A stretch of DNA of 64,000 bases. Origin: Erinaceus europaeus (lineage: Eukaryota > Chordata > Mammalia > Eulipotyphla > Erinaceidae). The notes under the pieces are model-generated. The model was not told the origin of the DNA, ran no database searches, and saw only the letters and a program-made list of their open reading frames with translations. The first letter of the stretch is position 1. Each line of letters opens with the position of its first letter. Positions 22,546-33,330 of this stretch are shown piece after piece. The position numbers were made by a program, and so were the translations under genes. The DNA is taken from contig NC_080175.1 of assembly GCF_950295315.1 (NCBI RefSeq), positions 70,803,357 to 70,867,356 on the forward strand, given 5' to 3'.

Positions 22546-22690
22546 GGGCAGGGCCAGGAGTCAGTGCATGGGATAGAAAGTAGGGTTTACTAAACTCAAA
22601 GACCCAGGTTCAAGCTCTACTGGAGTAGAAGAATCATCCAACAGATTGCTGAGACCCAAGAGAGTACCAACAGTATAGTCTTGGTAGGTA
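22545..22690 (+). mobile_element. Decayed tRNA-type SINE
   Basis: The stretch ggggccaggagtcagtgcat followed by gacccaggttcaagctctac gives a family B or D head with box B. The rest is diverged and leads into the purine tract. Confidence 0.45.
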
Positions 22691-23018
22691 GGGTGAGGGG
22701 GAGAGGGAGAAGGGAAAGGGAAAGGAGAGGGAAGAAGAAGAGGGGAGGGGAGGAGAGGAAAGAAAGAGAGAAGAGAATAGGGGAGGGGAGGGGAGAAGAG
22801 GAAAGATGGGGAGGGGAGAAGAGAAGAGAGGGGTGAAGAGGAAAGATGGGGAAGGGAGAAGAGGACAGGAGGAGAGGAGAGGAGAGGAGAGGAGAGGAGA
22901 GGAGAGGAGAGGAGAGGAGGGGAGGGGAGGGGAGGGGAGGGGAGGGGAGGGGAGGGGAGGGGAGGGGAGGGGAGGGGAGAGGAGAGGAGAGGAGAGGAGA
23001 GGAGAGGAGAGGAGAGGA
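22690..23018. repeat. Long purine tract with (GGAGA)n and (GGGGA)n
   Basis: More than 300 bases of almost pure purine on the plus strand. A central (GGGGA)n block (about 22,918-22,978) is flanked on both sides by (GGAGA)n. The G4 runs fit the pattern for G-quadruplex or triplex formation. Confidence 0.93.
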
Positions 23019-23636
23019 ATAATTCTGTTCTTAGTAGAGCAGGTCATTAGAGAGAAAAGCTGTACATCCAACTGGTTCATTTTTCTATTAGTTTTGATAT
23101 TGCTTTGAAAATGAAAGATTTTCTAATAGTGTAGTTTCAGACACTCAAATCCAATTATTGTACTTTTGTACCTTATGTTAAGACTCAAAAGATATTTTAA
23201 TATTTTATTGAAATTTGTGTTCTTGAGAGATATAGCAGCTAACTAGAAAATTTATCTACCACAACTCACCTGTATCAAGTGGGAATAGCTTCAGTGTCTT
23301 TTAGTGAGCACATTTTTCATTTTGCTGTTAAATTTTTAGTCATAGCTGAAGAGACAAATAATTTACTTGAGTTAACACAAATATTCAGTGTCAAAAGTGG
23401 AATCCAAACTTGTACACTATAACTTGAGTGATTTCACATAAACATCATTTTCTAAATTATGCAAGGGAAGGTGACCTCTGCTGAAGTAACCCTCTTTTCA
23501 CTTCCATTGAAAGACAGTTCTTGTCTTAAAAAAATGTAAATTGAATTAGATTTAGCCTAGAAACAAGTCAGTATGATGTTGACCAATAATTTACCTAATG
23601 TTCCTTTGTTTCATGTGGTTTTTATTTCTAAAAAAC
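23019..23636. other. Unique sequence, nothing recognised
   Basis: AT-rich sequence between the purine tract and the gap; no element recognised. Confidence 0.4.
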
Positions 23637-23687
<51 letters not shown>

Positions 23688-23689
23688 CA
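23637..23689. repeat. (GATA)n microsatellite at the gap edge
   Basis: About 13 GATA units run to a few bases before the N run. Confidence 0.95.
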
Positions 23690-23695
23690 AAAAGA

Positions 23696-23895
23696 NNNNN
23701 NNNNNNNNNNNNNNNNNNNNNNNNNNNNNNNNNNNNNNNNNNNNNNNNNNNNNNNNNNNNNNNNNNNNNNNNNNNNNNNNNNNNNNNNNNNNNNNNNNNN
23801 NNNNNNNNNNNNNNNNNNNNNNNNNNNNNNNNNNNNNNNNNNNNNNNNNNNNNNNNNNNNNNNNNNNNNNNNNNNNNNNNNNNNNNNNNNNNNNN
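23696..23895. other. Assembly gap (200 N)
   Basis: Exactly 200 unresolved bases, probably an estimated or fixed-size scaffold gap next to tandem repeats on both sides (GATA left, AAT right at 23,896-23,917). Confidence 0.99.
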
Positions 23896-23917
23896 AATAA
23901 TTAATAATAATAATAAT

Positions 23918-24344
23918 CTTTGACAAATAAATTATTTCCCTCCAAATAACACAAGTACTATTTCACAACACACAGTGATAAGATGTTACTTGTATGCATA
24001 CCTTTAAATAGTTTTATTTCTCTAGTTGGAAGGTTATCATCCTGTTTTCAACACTAAATGAACACTTTTTTCAGCCTTTCACTGTCCACTTGTTTTCTAA
24101 CTTTGGCAACTTTTGTACCTTTCCTCTCAGGTAGAAAGTAGTCAAGTAATTTAGCTTACTTCCATGGATATATAATACTGCTTAATGTTCTATATTACTA
24201 GAGTCATAGTCTCATATTATATGTATTCTTGGACTTAGAGGGTAGAGGTTGTATAAGCATGGACTTATTAATTCTAAAGTGTATTCATTAATTTCATAAT
24301 TTACTATTACTATCTATTTACAGGAAGTATTTTTGTGACTCAAT
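23918..24344. other. Unique sequence, nothing recognised
   Basis: AT-rich; no element recognised. Confidence 0.4.
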
Positions 24345-24361
24345 CTTTTGTATTATTTTTA

Positions 24362-24659
24362 TGCCTTTTTAAAATTTTATTTATAAAATAGAAAAACTGA
24401 CATAACCATAGGATAAGAGGGACACCTCCACACAATTCCCACCACCAGAACTCCACATTCCATCCCCGCCCCTGGTAGCTTTCCTATTTTTTAACCCTCT
24501 GGGAGTATGGACCCAAGGTCATTGTGGGATGCAGAAGGTGGAAGGTCTGGTTTCTGTAATTGCTTCCCCGCTGAACATGGGCGTTGACGGTTGATCCATA
24601 CTCCCACCTACCTCTCTCTTTCCCTAGTGAGGCAGGGTTCTGGGAAATCGGAGAAGATA
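24362..24659 (-). mobile_element. Short L1 3' end with 17-bp TSD
   Basis: Reverse complement of the last 280 bases or so of the L1 3' UTR (aaccataggataagaggg, acaattcccaccaccagaac, cttccccgctgaacatgggc). A perfect cttttgtattattttta flanks it at 24,345-24,361 and 24,660-24,676. It is a strongly 5'-truncated, non-coding insertion. Confidence 0.95.
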
Positions 24660-24930
24660 CTTTTGTATTATTTTTAGAAACAATTTAATGAAGAGAAAGA
24701 TCTGAAATGTAAAAGTCACTAAATGTTTAAAGTTTACTAATGTACACTTATCACCTAAAGGTAGAATAGTTCCAGTAGCTAGAAATTCCCAATTCATTTT
24801 ATATATTTTTAAAAAGGGTCTGCTTGCTTGATCATAGTCTCCATGATGTCATATATCTTGACTTCACTGCCACTACTGTACTTTTAGCATGTCACAAGAA
24901 GTTGAGACATATTTCTCTCTGAAAAGTAAA

Positions 24931-25055
24931 AGGGATGGCTGATGAGATAGTATAATGGTTCTGCAAAGACTTTCATGCCTGTTGCTCTAAGTTCCCAGGG
25001 TCAGTCCCTAGCACCACTATCATTCAAAGCTGGGCTGTGTCCTGATTAAACAAAC
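24931..25055 (+). mobile_element. SINE family C
   Basis: The copy reads gctgatgagatagtataatg, ctgcaaagactttcatgcct, cccagggtcagtccctag (box B) and an AAACAAACAAA tail. Confidence 0.75.
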
Positions 25056-25138
25056 AAAAATCAATGTCAGAAAAATAAGATGGTCAAATATTGTTATAGT
25101 ACTGAAGTTACATAATCATTTACTGGAGTAATGAAGTG

Positions 25139-25170
25139 TTTGTTTGTTTGTTTATTTATTTATTTATTTT
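25139..25170. repeat. (TTTG)n/(TTTA)n microsatellite
   Basis: Short TTTG units pass into TTTA units. Confidence 0.85.
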
Positions 25171-25497
25171 GCCCAAGGGTCTCAGACTTTATTCCAATTC
25201 AGAAAAGCAAAATCCCCAGTTTGTAAACAACACAGTGAAGCCCAGTGTTGAAGAAAGCAGAAAATTTTGTTTCAGTGCATAAATTATCTACTGGCAAGAG
25301 AAACTTTCTAGAAAAATATCATAGTGGAAAATTAGTGCAGTGGAATTGAAGAGTTCAGTGTGGAGTTGGCCAGCTTTATGGAGATAAAGAGAATGCCTAA
25401 AGAACTCTCAGTCAAGAAGTACCATGGACTACTATGGTTATGTCTTTTTCTTTTATTTTATTTCCCTTTCTTTTGTTTTATTTTCTTTTTTGCAGCT
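25171..25497. other. Unique sequence, nothing recognised
   Basis: No element recognised apart from T-rich stretches near 25,450-25,510. Confidence 0.4.
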
Positions 25498-25499
25498 TT

Positions 25500-25618
25500 T
25501 TTTTAATTTCTTTATTGGGGGATTAATGTTTTATTGTCAGTAGTAAATACAATAGTTTGTATATGCATAACATTCCTTAGTTTTCCACATAACAATACAA
25601 CCCCCACTAAGTCCTCTG
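25500..25618 (-). mobile_element. L1 3' end, short-3'-UTR lineage
   Basis: Complement of the 3' end also seen forward at 44.0 and 48.8 kb: tgggggattaatgttttatt, tacaatagtttgtatatgca, acaatacaacccccactaag. It is only about 120 bases long. Confidence 0.8.
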
Positions 25619-26617
25619 TCATGGTTATTTCAGCTGCTAAACCTTTCCTATCAGTTTTGTGGATTTTGCCTCGAACTAAACCCTAATCCCACTTTCTGCT
25701 TTCTCCTTTGTTTTCACTCTAGCCAAAGCCATTATTAACTATAACCTGGACAACTACAGCTGTCCCTCACTAATCCCATTGCTTCTTTTCACAGAACTTC
25801 CAGTCCATTTTCTGTTGTATCCTAAATGATCTTTCAGTAGCTTATGTCTGATCATGTTGTGTTTAATGTTGGCTCTTTTTTTTTTTTTTATCAAACTGAA
25901 CATACATTAGGCCAGATATTTATTTCCGTTATATTATTCCATATGTTTTGATTCCTTGGGGGTGACAACCTAAAACATGAAATATGAGATTTTGTAAGTT
26001 TAAGCAAATTAAAATTCATATTAATTTGGCTTTTCTATTTCAAAGAACAGAGAAACTTAACGATTGTATTACTTTTAAAATTAAAAATAACCAGACCTGC
26101 TTTGAGCTCTAATTTTTTTTTCATGACTGTGTGGCCTTATTTACTTTCTGAAATACTGATTTTTGTGGTTGCTGTTGTTAATTTAGCATTCTCATATATG
26201 TCAAGGTTTTGCTTTTTTCCACAAAATATTCTAGAAGGATAAGGAATGGGGACCCTGTCCTGTACTGCAATAGTAGTCTATGTAGCTATCATTATTCGTA
26301 GAGGAATTTATCAGAATATATTACATTGTGTAAATTGTAGAATTCTCATATTATCTGACCCAAATCTGTTTCTTTGTCCTAACCTTGTATAGACTATTTG
26401 CTAGTCATTATATTTGCAAATATTCATGGAAATTTTTATTGCAATATTTTGAATTAAGGTATTAGCATACTCAGACCAGAGGATGTTGGGAAGTATCCAG
26501 AAAGCATAGCATATATCTCTGTGAAAGTATGTGGAACAATCTTTGAGTCATCTTTGTTAAGTAAAAGGAAATGCCAGGGAAATTGTGTGCATTAAAGTAC
26601 CTTTTGAATGAAGTCAA
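25619..26617. other. Unique sequence, nothing recognised
   Basis: About 1 kb, AT-rich, with a T-run at 25,878-25,890; no element recognised. Confidence 0.4.
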
Positions 26618-26822
26618 TTAGGGATTGGGAGGTAGCACACCTGACAGAAAGTACACACTACAGAAGAACCAGGTCCAAAGCCCCCAAGTCCTCATCTGCA
26701 AGGGGGTACTTCATGAGTAGTGCTGAAATTGTCTCTCTTTCTCACTTCCCTCTGAATTTCTCTTTGTCTCAATCCAAACTCTGTCTCAATCCAAAATAAA
26801 CTTTAAAAAGTAAACTGAAATT
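26618..26822 (+). mobile_element. SINE family B/D type, diverged
   Basis: The copy has gggattgggaggtagcacac, ccaggtccaaagccccc (box B region), tcatctgcaagggggtactt and a pyrimidine block. The phrase tctgtctcaatccaaa is tandemly duplicated before the tail. Confidence 0.65.
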
Positions 26823-27416
26823 AAAAAATCATATACAGCTTCTTTAAAATTTGTATAAAAAGCAACTTAATTGTATTAAATAAGTCAGCATATATTTAAA
26901 TTATGAAATTACATAAATTTGAGCCATAGAGGAATAGATTCTCACAAGCACTGCTTTACTAAAACAATTATATGAAGAAAAATAATCATAGAAAACCCTT
27001 GTTGGAGCGCAGCTAGGCCACTGTGGAAGTCTCTACTCTGAAGGTAGGTGAACACATGGACAGCTGTCAAATGAAGGAAGGGGGTCTGGACTGATTGGGC
27101 ATTTCTTTACTGGTGTCATGGAGATAGCCAGATGTCATTGTCACCAGCAGCCAGCAGTGCAGTGGCACAGTTGGGACAGAATAGACACAGTGTGCTCTTA
27201 AACACTGGCCTCAGGGCACTGCCCAGGAGTGACCATGACCATGATGCTGCCTCTGAAGTGGGAAAGGAAAACTATAAAAGAGGTACTCAAGCCCTAAAAA
27301 TATTGTGTCATCAGGGACAGAGTGAAATCAATGGAACTGGAGGTGATTGTGCTGAGTAAACTAAGTTAAAAGAAAAAGGGGACTAAAAGTAGAAGAAAAC
27401 TAACTATTGATGATTT

Positions 27417-27418
<2 letters not shown>
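26823..27418. other. Mostly unique; weak L1-like trace
   Basis: Sequence near 27,330-27,410 (caatggaactggaggtgatt, ctgagtaaactaagtt) faintly recalls the L1 ORF2 end. The 27,132-27,359 frame has no recognised domain. Confidence 0.3.
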
Positions 27419-27474
<56 letters not shown>

Positions 27475-27478
27475 TATG
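27419..27478. repeat. (AT)n microsatellite
   Basis: About 27 AT units, nearly perfect. Confidence 0.95.
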
Positions 27479-27597
27479 AAACACATTGTTTCAAAAGCTA
27501 TAAAGCATACTCCAGAAAAGCCATGGTAGTTATCACAACAACGGTGGGGAATAAATGAAGAGTCCTGTTAAGTTTGACTCACTAATAACTAATTTAT

Positions 27598-27626
27598 ATA
27601 TGTATATATATATATATATATATATT
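27598..27626. repeat. (TA)n microsatellite
   Basis: A second, shorter TA run 120 bases downstream of the first. Confidence 0.9.
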
Positions 27627-28734
27627 AGATTATCTGTATTTTTTAGTTTCATGTGTATGTATATAATGCTTATAGACATCTACACGTGAGCATGTCAGCA
27701 TGTATATGAACTTTAAAGTAGTGAATACTTTTTGGAAATATACTATTACTTGGAAATATACTCTCCCTGAAAGTATTCAGTACAAAACCTAGAGCTTTTG
27801 TCTTACTATTAAACTGACTGTTTGTATTTAGTTCTGATACAAGTTATGTAGGAGCCTAGTATGTCTTCTAGGTCAAATTAGCATTATGAGTTTCACAGAT
27901 ACCACCTTGCTTATATCTGGCTTCATCTTGGTCTGGTATCCAGAACTAATCTCATTGGGCAACTGTGATTTTTCCCTTGCATTTCTGTTTCAACATTGGG
28001 CTTCTGTTTTCTCATTATTACATAAATTTCTAAACATATAAATTTAGCTGAGGTAGATTCTTGAAAATTTGTTGTAACTATATTTTTTAAAGATTGTGCA
28101 TTTCCTGTTGGTAATAAAACAGATTTGGATCATTAAATCTTTGTTATTATGTGATACGGGTTTGAGAATGTCAATGTTTTTGAATTTCTGACTGTCTATG
28201 GAGAGCTATTCACTCTTAATATCAACAATGGCTCTTTGAGAGGTGTTAGATATAAAATGAAATGTTATAAATATAGCACATTATCACCATTTTCTTTAAA
28301 ACTTGAAATACTTTTGAAATTCTGAATGGATGAAGTAAATCCTGAGTTCATGCAGAAAGTGGCTGATGTCTTCTTTTGAACTGAAAAATGAATTTGACTT
28401 TAATATAACACATTCCAAAAATAGTCATTTTGCTCTCACATGATTTATATTTTCTTTGAGGCAACCTGTCAAGTTCATTGTATAACAATAGTATGAAGAG
28501 AAAGTGGGCATAGACTATTCTGTATCTGTTTGATTTGTGTATCTCAATAACACACCATAAGTTGAGTATAAGTAGACTTTTTTATGGAAACCTCAAAAGA
28601 ATGATAAAAAAAAAAGGCAATAGAACAATACACATGACCAGAAGGAGCAATAAGAACCTGGAAAGTTTCTCTTGGACGGTATATGGATAGTATTTGTCAG
28701 TAGAGTAATGTGGCTCATTTATATTGTACTTATT
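27627..28734. other. Unique sequence, nothing recognised
   Basis: About 1.1 kb of AT-rich sequence; no element or exon recognised. Confidence 0.4.
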
Positions 28735-28860
28735 CTTCAGTGGAACTCAAAGCACTTTATGGGCCCTCTCATTAATCCTAAAGCCTTGCTATGAGTTAGG
28801 TATTTGACAGTTTTTATGCTCCCTTTATGGCTCAGGAGATTACCATTTAAGGGGTGTCAT
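28735..28860 (+). mobile_element. MIR-like ancient SINE
   Basis: The order tcaaagcactttatgggccc, ctcattaatcctaaagcctt, ctatgagttaggtatttgac and ctttatggctcaggagatta follows the MIR 3' half in sequence and spacing, with heavy divergence. Confidence 0.6.
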
Positions 28861-28995
28861 TGTGCAGGAGTTTCCAAAGTGTTCAGAAAACAACCAGTGG
28901 GTTTAAACTATATGAACAGATGAGAAGAACCTTTTTATTTTATTCTTCTTGGTTGTAGAATAATGTGCCCATGAAGTTAAATAATAAATGTAATT

Positions 28996-29286
28996 TTTTT
29001 CTGCCTTCGGGATTATCACTGGAGCCTGTGCCAGCAGTACAAATTTACCACTCCTGGTGGCTATTTTTTTCTCTTTTCTATTTGGTTTGATAGGACAGAG
29101 AGAAATTGAGAGAGGAAGGGGAGATAGAGAGTGAGAGAGAAAGATAGACACCTGCAGACCTGCTTCATAGCTTGTGAAACTTCCTCCCTGTAGATGGGGA
29201 GCAGGGGTTTGAACCCAGAAACTTGCACAGGTGCTTCTGCACAGTACTACGTGCGCTTAAGTGGGTGCCCCACAGCCCGGCACCCC
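28996..29286 (-). mobile_element. SINE family A, long form, with TSD
   Basis: Complement of a complete copy (cttcgggattatcactggag, gacctgcttcatagcttgtg, ttgaacccagaaacttgcac). It is flanked by a perfect taaatgtaatt (28,985-28,995 and 29,287-29,297). Confidence 0.9.
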
Positions 29287-29297
29287 TAAATGTAATT

Positions 29298-29758
29298 ACT
29301 TAAATTATCCTAATTTTTTTATCAGTGAGGCTTCTCCTACCAAACATATCAATAATACATTTGTTTCTCTTCATGTCCAGAATTAAGCCTTAATTGCTTG
29401 CTTAAGTTATCACATGGTTGCTGTGCTCAGTGGTAATTCTCCTGCTGCAGGCTTTTATGTGGGTCTTTCTCTTTCTGCTTCCAGAGACATTAGAGTCCAG
29501 GGAAGTACTACTTCCTGTTGATGGGTTGTAGTTGCTTCTTAACACTTTTGACACTAGGACCTAAAGTTTGGAATTAAAAGAAAATAAGTTTTTGAGTCCA
29601 ATGCTGTTGACTTGAATCTTTTCAGGGCTTCTGAGGTTCAGATTCCTTTTTTTTTTTTTTCTTTTTTCGATTTGGAAATAGAAAGGGCATGTGAGATGTA
29701 TGGATACATATATGCCAAAGACCAACTTTTCCTTTCCATGTCTTTCTTTCTTTTCTTA
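29298..29758. other. Unique sequence with poly-T
   Basis: No element recognised apart from the T-run at 29,647-29,660. The pyrimidine/T stretch next to the following L1 may belong to its tail. Confidence 0.35.
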
Positions 29759-30175
29759 TTTCTTTGTGGGTGTATTAATAGTTTACAGTCGACAAAAAAA
29801 ATATGTCTGTGCATATGTATCATTCCCCAGTTGTGCACATAACAATTCAAACCCCACTAGGTCTTCCTCTACCTTCATGTTCCAGGACCTGAATGCTCCC
29901 TACAACCCCAGAGTCTTTTACATTGGTGAAGTACACCAACTCCAGTCCAAATTCCATTTAACATTTCCCCTTCTGATTTTGTTTGTCAACTTCTGTCAAT
30001 GAGTGAGAACATTCCATATTCATCCTTCTGTTTCTAACTTATCTTATTTAACATGATTCCTTCAAGTTGCACCTAAGATGGGGTGAAGAAGGTGAATTCA
30101 CCATTTTTAGTAGCTGAGTTGTAAGTGTTCCACTGTGTATATACATATATCACAACTTACTCAGCCAGGCACAAC
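29759..30175 (-). mobile_element. L1 3' end, short-3'-UTR lineage
   Basis: Complement of the L1 3' end and ORF2 terminus: cataacaattcaaaccccac, ggtcttcctctaccttcatg, gagtcttttacattggtgaa, then cactgtgtatatacatatat (the YIYT region). It is broken and 5'-truncated. Confidence 0.78.
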
Positions 30176-30259
30176 TCTTTCTGCTTTTGTAGTTTTCATT
30201 GCATTACCTCTTCTGCACAGTCAGATCAATATTTTCAAACTTGACTTGCATAGTACCAG

Positions 30260-30324
30260 TACTTAAAACGCTATAGAGCTTAAAATGCTGTACTTAAAAC
30301 GCTATAGTACTTAAAACACTATAG
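30260..30324. repeat. Three copies of a 17-base motif
   Basis: The motif tacttaaaac(g/a)ctatag occurs at 30,260-30,276, 30,291-30,307 and 30,308-30,324. The first two copies are identical and the third has one change. Confidence 0.85.
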
Positions 30325-30924
30325 AGCTCTTTGGTACCTATGCACTACTGCACTTGGTAACCTGTGTTCTGTATTGGGTGAGGCATCTGATATATTTTGA
30401 ATCTTCTGTTTATTTATAGTTCTCCTTCTGCTCACTCTCTTTCCAACTCAACCCAACTGCCAGAAAACAAAAATTAAATGGTATTGTTAAAGATCTGTCC
30501 TCCAGAGTAACTTCTGGGACTTCCTGACTTCTCCAGTTTTTAAAGACCCCATTCATTCCCTATCTCATTAATGATTTATTACGTGAAGCTGCTTAAAAAT
30601 CTCTATATTATTTTCTTTTGAGTTTATCTTCTCTTCAATATACACCATCAATACAGCAAGATATGAGAGCACACTATTTCAAGCCATATTCTATTTGTGA
30701 TTAAAATTAGCTCTAGCAATATTATAAAACAGTAACAAGTTAGGAGAAAAGTAACAATGTGTTAAAACCTTTCACATTACCTCTTCATTTTATTTAATCA
30801 TGATAGAATATTCACTTCCAGTTTGGATGTAACTACATAAATATAGTCTCTTTTGACACCAAGATTAAAAAAAAAAACTCACCTTTAAATTTCTTCCAAA
30901 ATTATAAAAAGAAAAAAAAAAGTT
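30325..30924. other. Unique sequence, nothing recognised
   Basis: AT-rich; no element recognised. Confidence 0.4.
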
Positions 30925-31078
30925 TTTCAATTTGATGTAGTCAGATTGGTTTGTTTTTGCTTTAGTCTTCCTTGCAATTGGGTTTGTTTCATCAAAGATG
31001 TCCTTGAGGTTTAGGTGGGAAAGTGTTCCACCAATATTTTCCTCTTAAGTATTCCATAGTTTCTGGTCTAACATCCAT

Positions 31079-31496
31079 GAACCTTTCTACACTGCCGGTG
31101 GGAATGTAAATTGGTCCAGCCTCTTTGGAAAGCAGTCTGGAGAACTCTCACAAGACTAGACATGGACACGGACCTTCCATATGACCCAGTAATTCCTCTC
31201 CCAGGGACATACCCCAAGGACTACATAACACTGAGCCAAAAAGATATGTGTACACTTATGTTCATAGCAGCACAATTTATAATAGCTAAAACATGGAAGC
31301 AACCCAAGTGTCCAACAACAGATGAGTGGTATATATACACAATGGAATACTACACAGCTATTAAGAAAAATCAACCCACCTTCTCTGACCCATCTTGGAT
31401 GGAGCTAGAAGGAATTATGTTAAGTGAGCTAAGTCAGAAAGATAAAGACGAGTATGGGATGATCCCACTCATCAACAGAAGTTGAGAAAGAATAAC
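31079..31496 (+). pseudogene. L1 ORF2 C-terminal fragment
   Basis: The 31,111-31,485 frame carries L1 C-terminal residues: [83 protein letters not shown]. Stops precede it, and the zinc-knuckle region upstream is missing because of the inversion joint. A short deletion has removed residues between DEW and YIYT. Confidence 0.85.
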
Positions 31497-31510
31497 AGAA
31501 CGTGAAACTA

Positions 31511-32130
31511 CATTTTTCTGTTTGCAACTTGCCACTTTCAGTTTTTATCCCATAATACCCGCTTCTGTTCCTGGTTTCACTATCTTTTTTCTCTCCCGCT
31601 TCCAGACCAGAAGAAGGGCTAGCATGCAGAGTGGCAGGCGGCCATTGCAGTTTGGTGCCATGTAGCCTAACCCACTGTGCTCACACCCAACTCTGGAGCA
31701 TTCCCGCATCAATAAAGAATTGCATTCCCACTCCACCATGAGTTCCTGGTCTCTCTCCCACGTTACTGAGTAAGCAGCAACCCAGGTTGGCTCCAGTAGA
31801 GTTCTCTCCAACCCAGGGAGCATGTGCTCGGGAAGAAACACCCTCACGCTACCCCGGCATCCATGGATGGCAGTGTGATCCTTTCACCATCTATCTTCTC
31901 CTCCACCCCCTTTCTTTTTGTTCTTTGTTTGTAAGAATACAAATGAGATGGAAAAGATAGATAGATACTCAGCAGTGTGATATATGAATTTAGACTTTGG
32001 TTCATCTTCCACAGTAATATAAAAGAATAAAGCAGGGGACCAGGTGGTAGAAGACCTGGCTAAGTGCTCATATTACAATGCACGAGGACCTGGGTTCAAG
32101 ACCTGAGTTCCCACAAAAAAAAAAAAAAAA
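31511..32130 (+). mobile_element. Composite retroposon: LTR-like block, unknown middle, SINE head, poly-A
   Basis: A perfect 14-bp TSD agaacgtgaaacta (31,497-31,510 and 32,131-32,144) brackets 620 bases inside an L1. In order, the insert has an LTR-like stretch with AATAAAG near 31,711, then about 180 bases I cannot place (31,860-32,035). A SINE family B head follows (ggggaccaggtggtagaaga, gacctgggttcaagacctga; 32,036-32,114), ending in a pure A-run. The TSD and A-tail show it was retroposed as one RNA copy. Confidence 0.8.
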
Positions 32131-33330
32131 AGAACGTGAAACTAAAAGCAGGGTTTGACTAAATTTGGAGTAGGGCACCAAAGTAAAAAACCTGGGTTGA
32201 GGGTGGCGGAAATGGTTTTTATGTACACTCCAATTAATTTGTAGTCATATAAATCACTATTTAAGTACTATGAGAGGTGAAAAACTGAATGTCTCAAACT
32301 TTTTAAAGTACAGACTGAGTCTTTTTAATACATGGCTGAGTTTTTGATATGTTGACCCTCTTAAAAGCTTAGTCCAGCGAGAACAGAAGCAACCAGTGGC
32401 ATAACTATACACAAATAATGTCAAAGGACATAAAATATGGTGATGATGCATATGATACAGCAAATCTTAACAAAGGGATTTTTTCAAAGTTAACCCAATT
32501 GCCAAACAATGTGATTATAGCAATAACTAGCTATTGTCTTCTTAAACCCTAAGACAGCAGGAACCTCCCGCTTCCTCTATAGAGTCTGTATTTCCCCCAG
32601 TCCTGGAACCTCTGGAGTGGGGCTCACTTTCCTGCATGCTTTTCTCAAGTCATACCAAATGATATTGAATCCACTAATCCCAGCCTAATCAATACAACGA
32701 GTAACACCTCAGCATACTTCACTTCAGACTGTGTCCAGAGACATCAGGCATGGAATGTCATCCCTTCACCCTCATTACTCAGGTGAGACCTTTCCTTTCA
32801 TGGTATTCTCTAATTCCATTCCAGGAGGTTCACTTCCTAACAAAGTCCCAAAACCTAGATATAGACCAGATCCAGTAAGACAGAGCATATGTTCACATGT
32901 ATCCATAAATTAGGGCAAAATATATACCTGAAAGCAAAAGTACACAATAGTTTGTAGTGAGTCAGTATCAAGTTCATAATGAAATAGTGTCTATTTAAAC
33001 TTAGATACCCTTCTCACCTATTTCCTATTACAGTTTGTTTCACTTACTCCAAAGCTAACCTTATAAAAGCAAGGACTGCAAAAGCTTAATAAGGGCAAGA
33101 GACTGGCATACTTTAAGGATGACTATTTAGTCACTATCAGGCCATTCCACCAGCTGGGACCCTAATCGGGGATTAGGACCCTAATCTGAGATTCCCAAAC
33201 AGACTTGATGGGCCTAGACCTTGAATAAATCCCTCTCTCCGTTGTTACAGGTCATTTCTATCAGGAATAACACTATAGATCCTTTTGTGGGCCCCCATAG
33301 GACCTGGCCCTCAACTTGGATCATCACACC

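Larger units (their letters stand above)
30925..33330 (+). mobile_element. Old L1 3' half with inverted 5' piece and a nested insertion
   Basis: Three parts are visible. 30,925-31,076 is L1 ORF2 in reverse complement (plus-strand tttcatcaaagatgtccttg). 31,079-31,496 is ORF2 C-terminus in forward orientation. 32,145 to about 33,330 is 3' UTR, homologous in order to the 5.7, 20.7 and 63.2 kb copies. A 620-base foreign insert with its own TSD separates the last two. No tail was found at the right edge, so the 3' boundary is approximate. Confidence 0.78.

Noticed and set aside
22634..23108. Pro-Ser-Leu-rich and Gly-Glu-Arg-rich frames
   Set aside because: They result from the (GGAGA)n/(GGGGA)n purine tract, not from a gene.
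23591..23926. 111-codon frame on the minus strand
   Set aside because: It passes through 200 N and a GATA repeat, so it has no evidential value.
27132..27359. 75-codon open frame
   Set aside because: No domain recognised; nearby text weakly resembles L1, so a gene call is not supported.
31690..31860. Intact retroviral gene next to the LTR-like block
   Set aside because: No gag, pol or env sequence is visible, and the block sits inside a retroposed composite insert.
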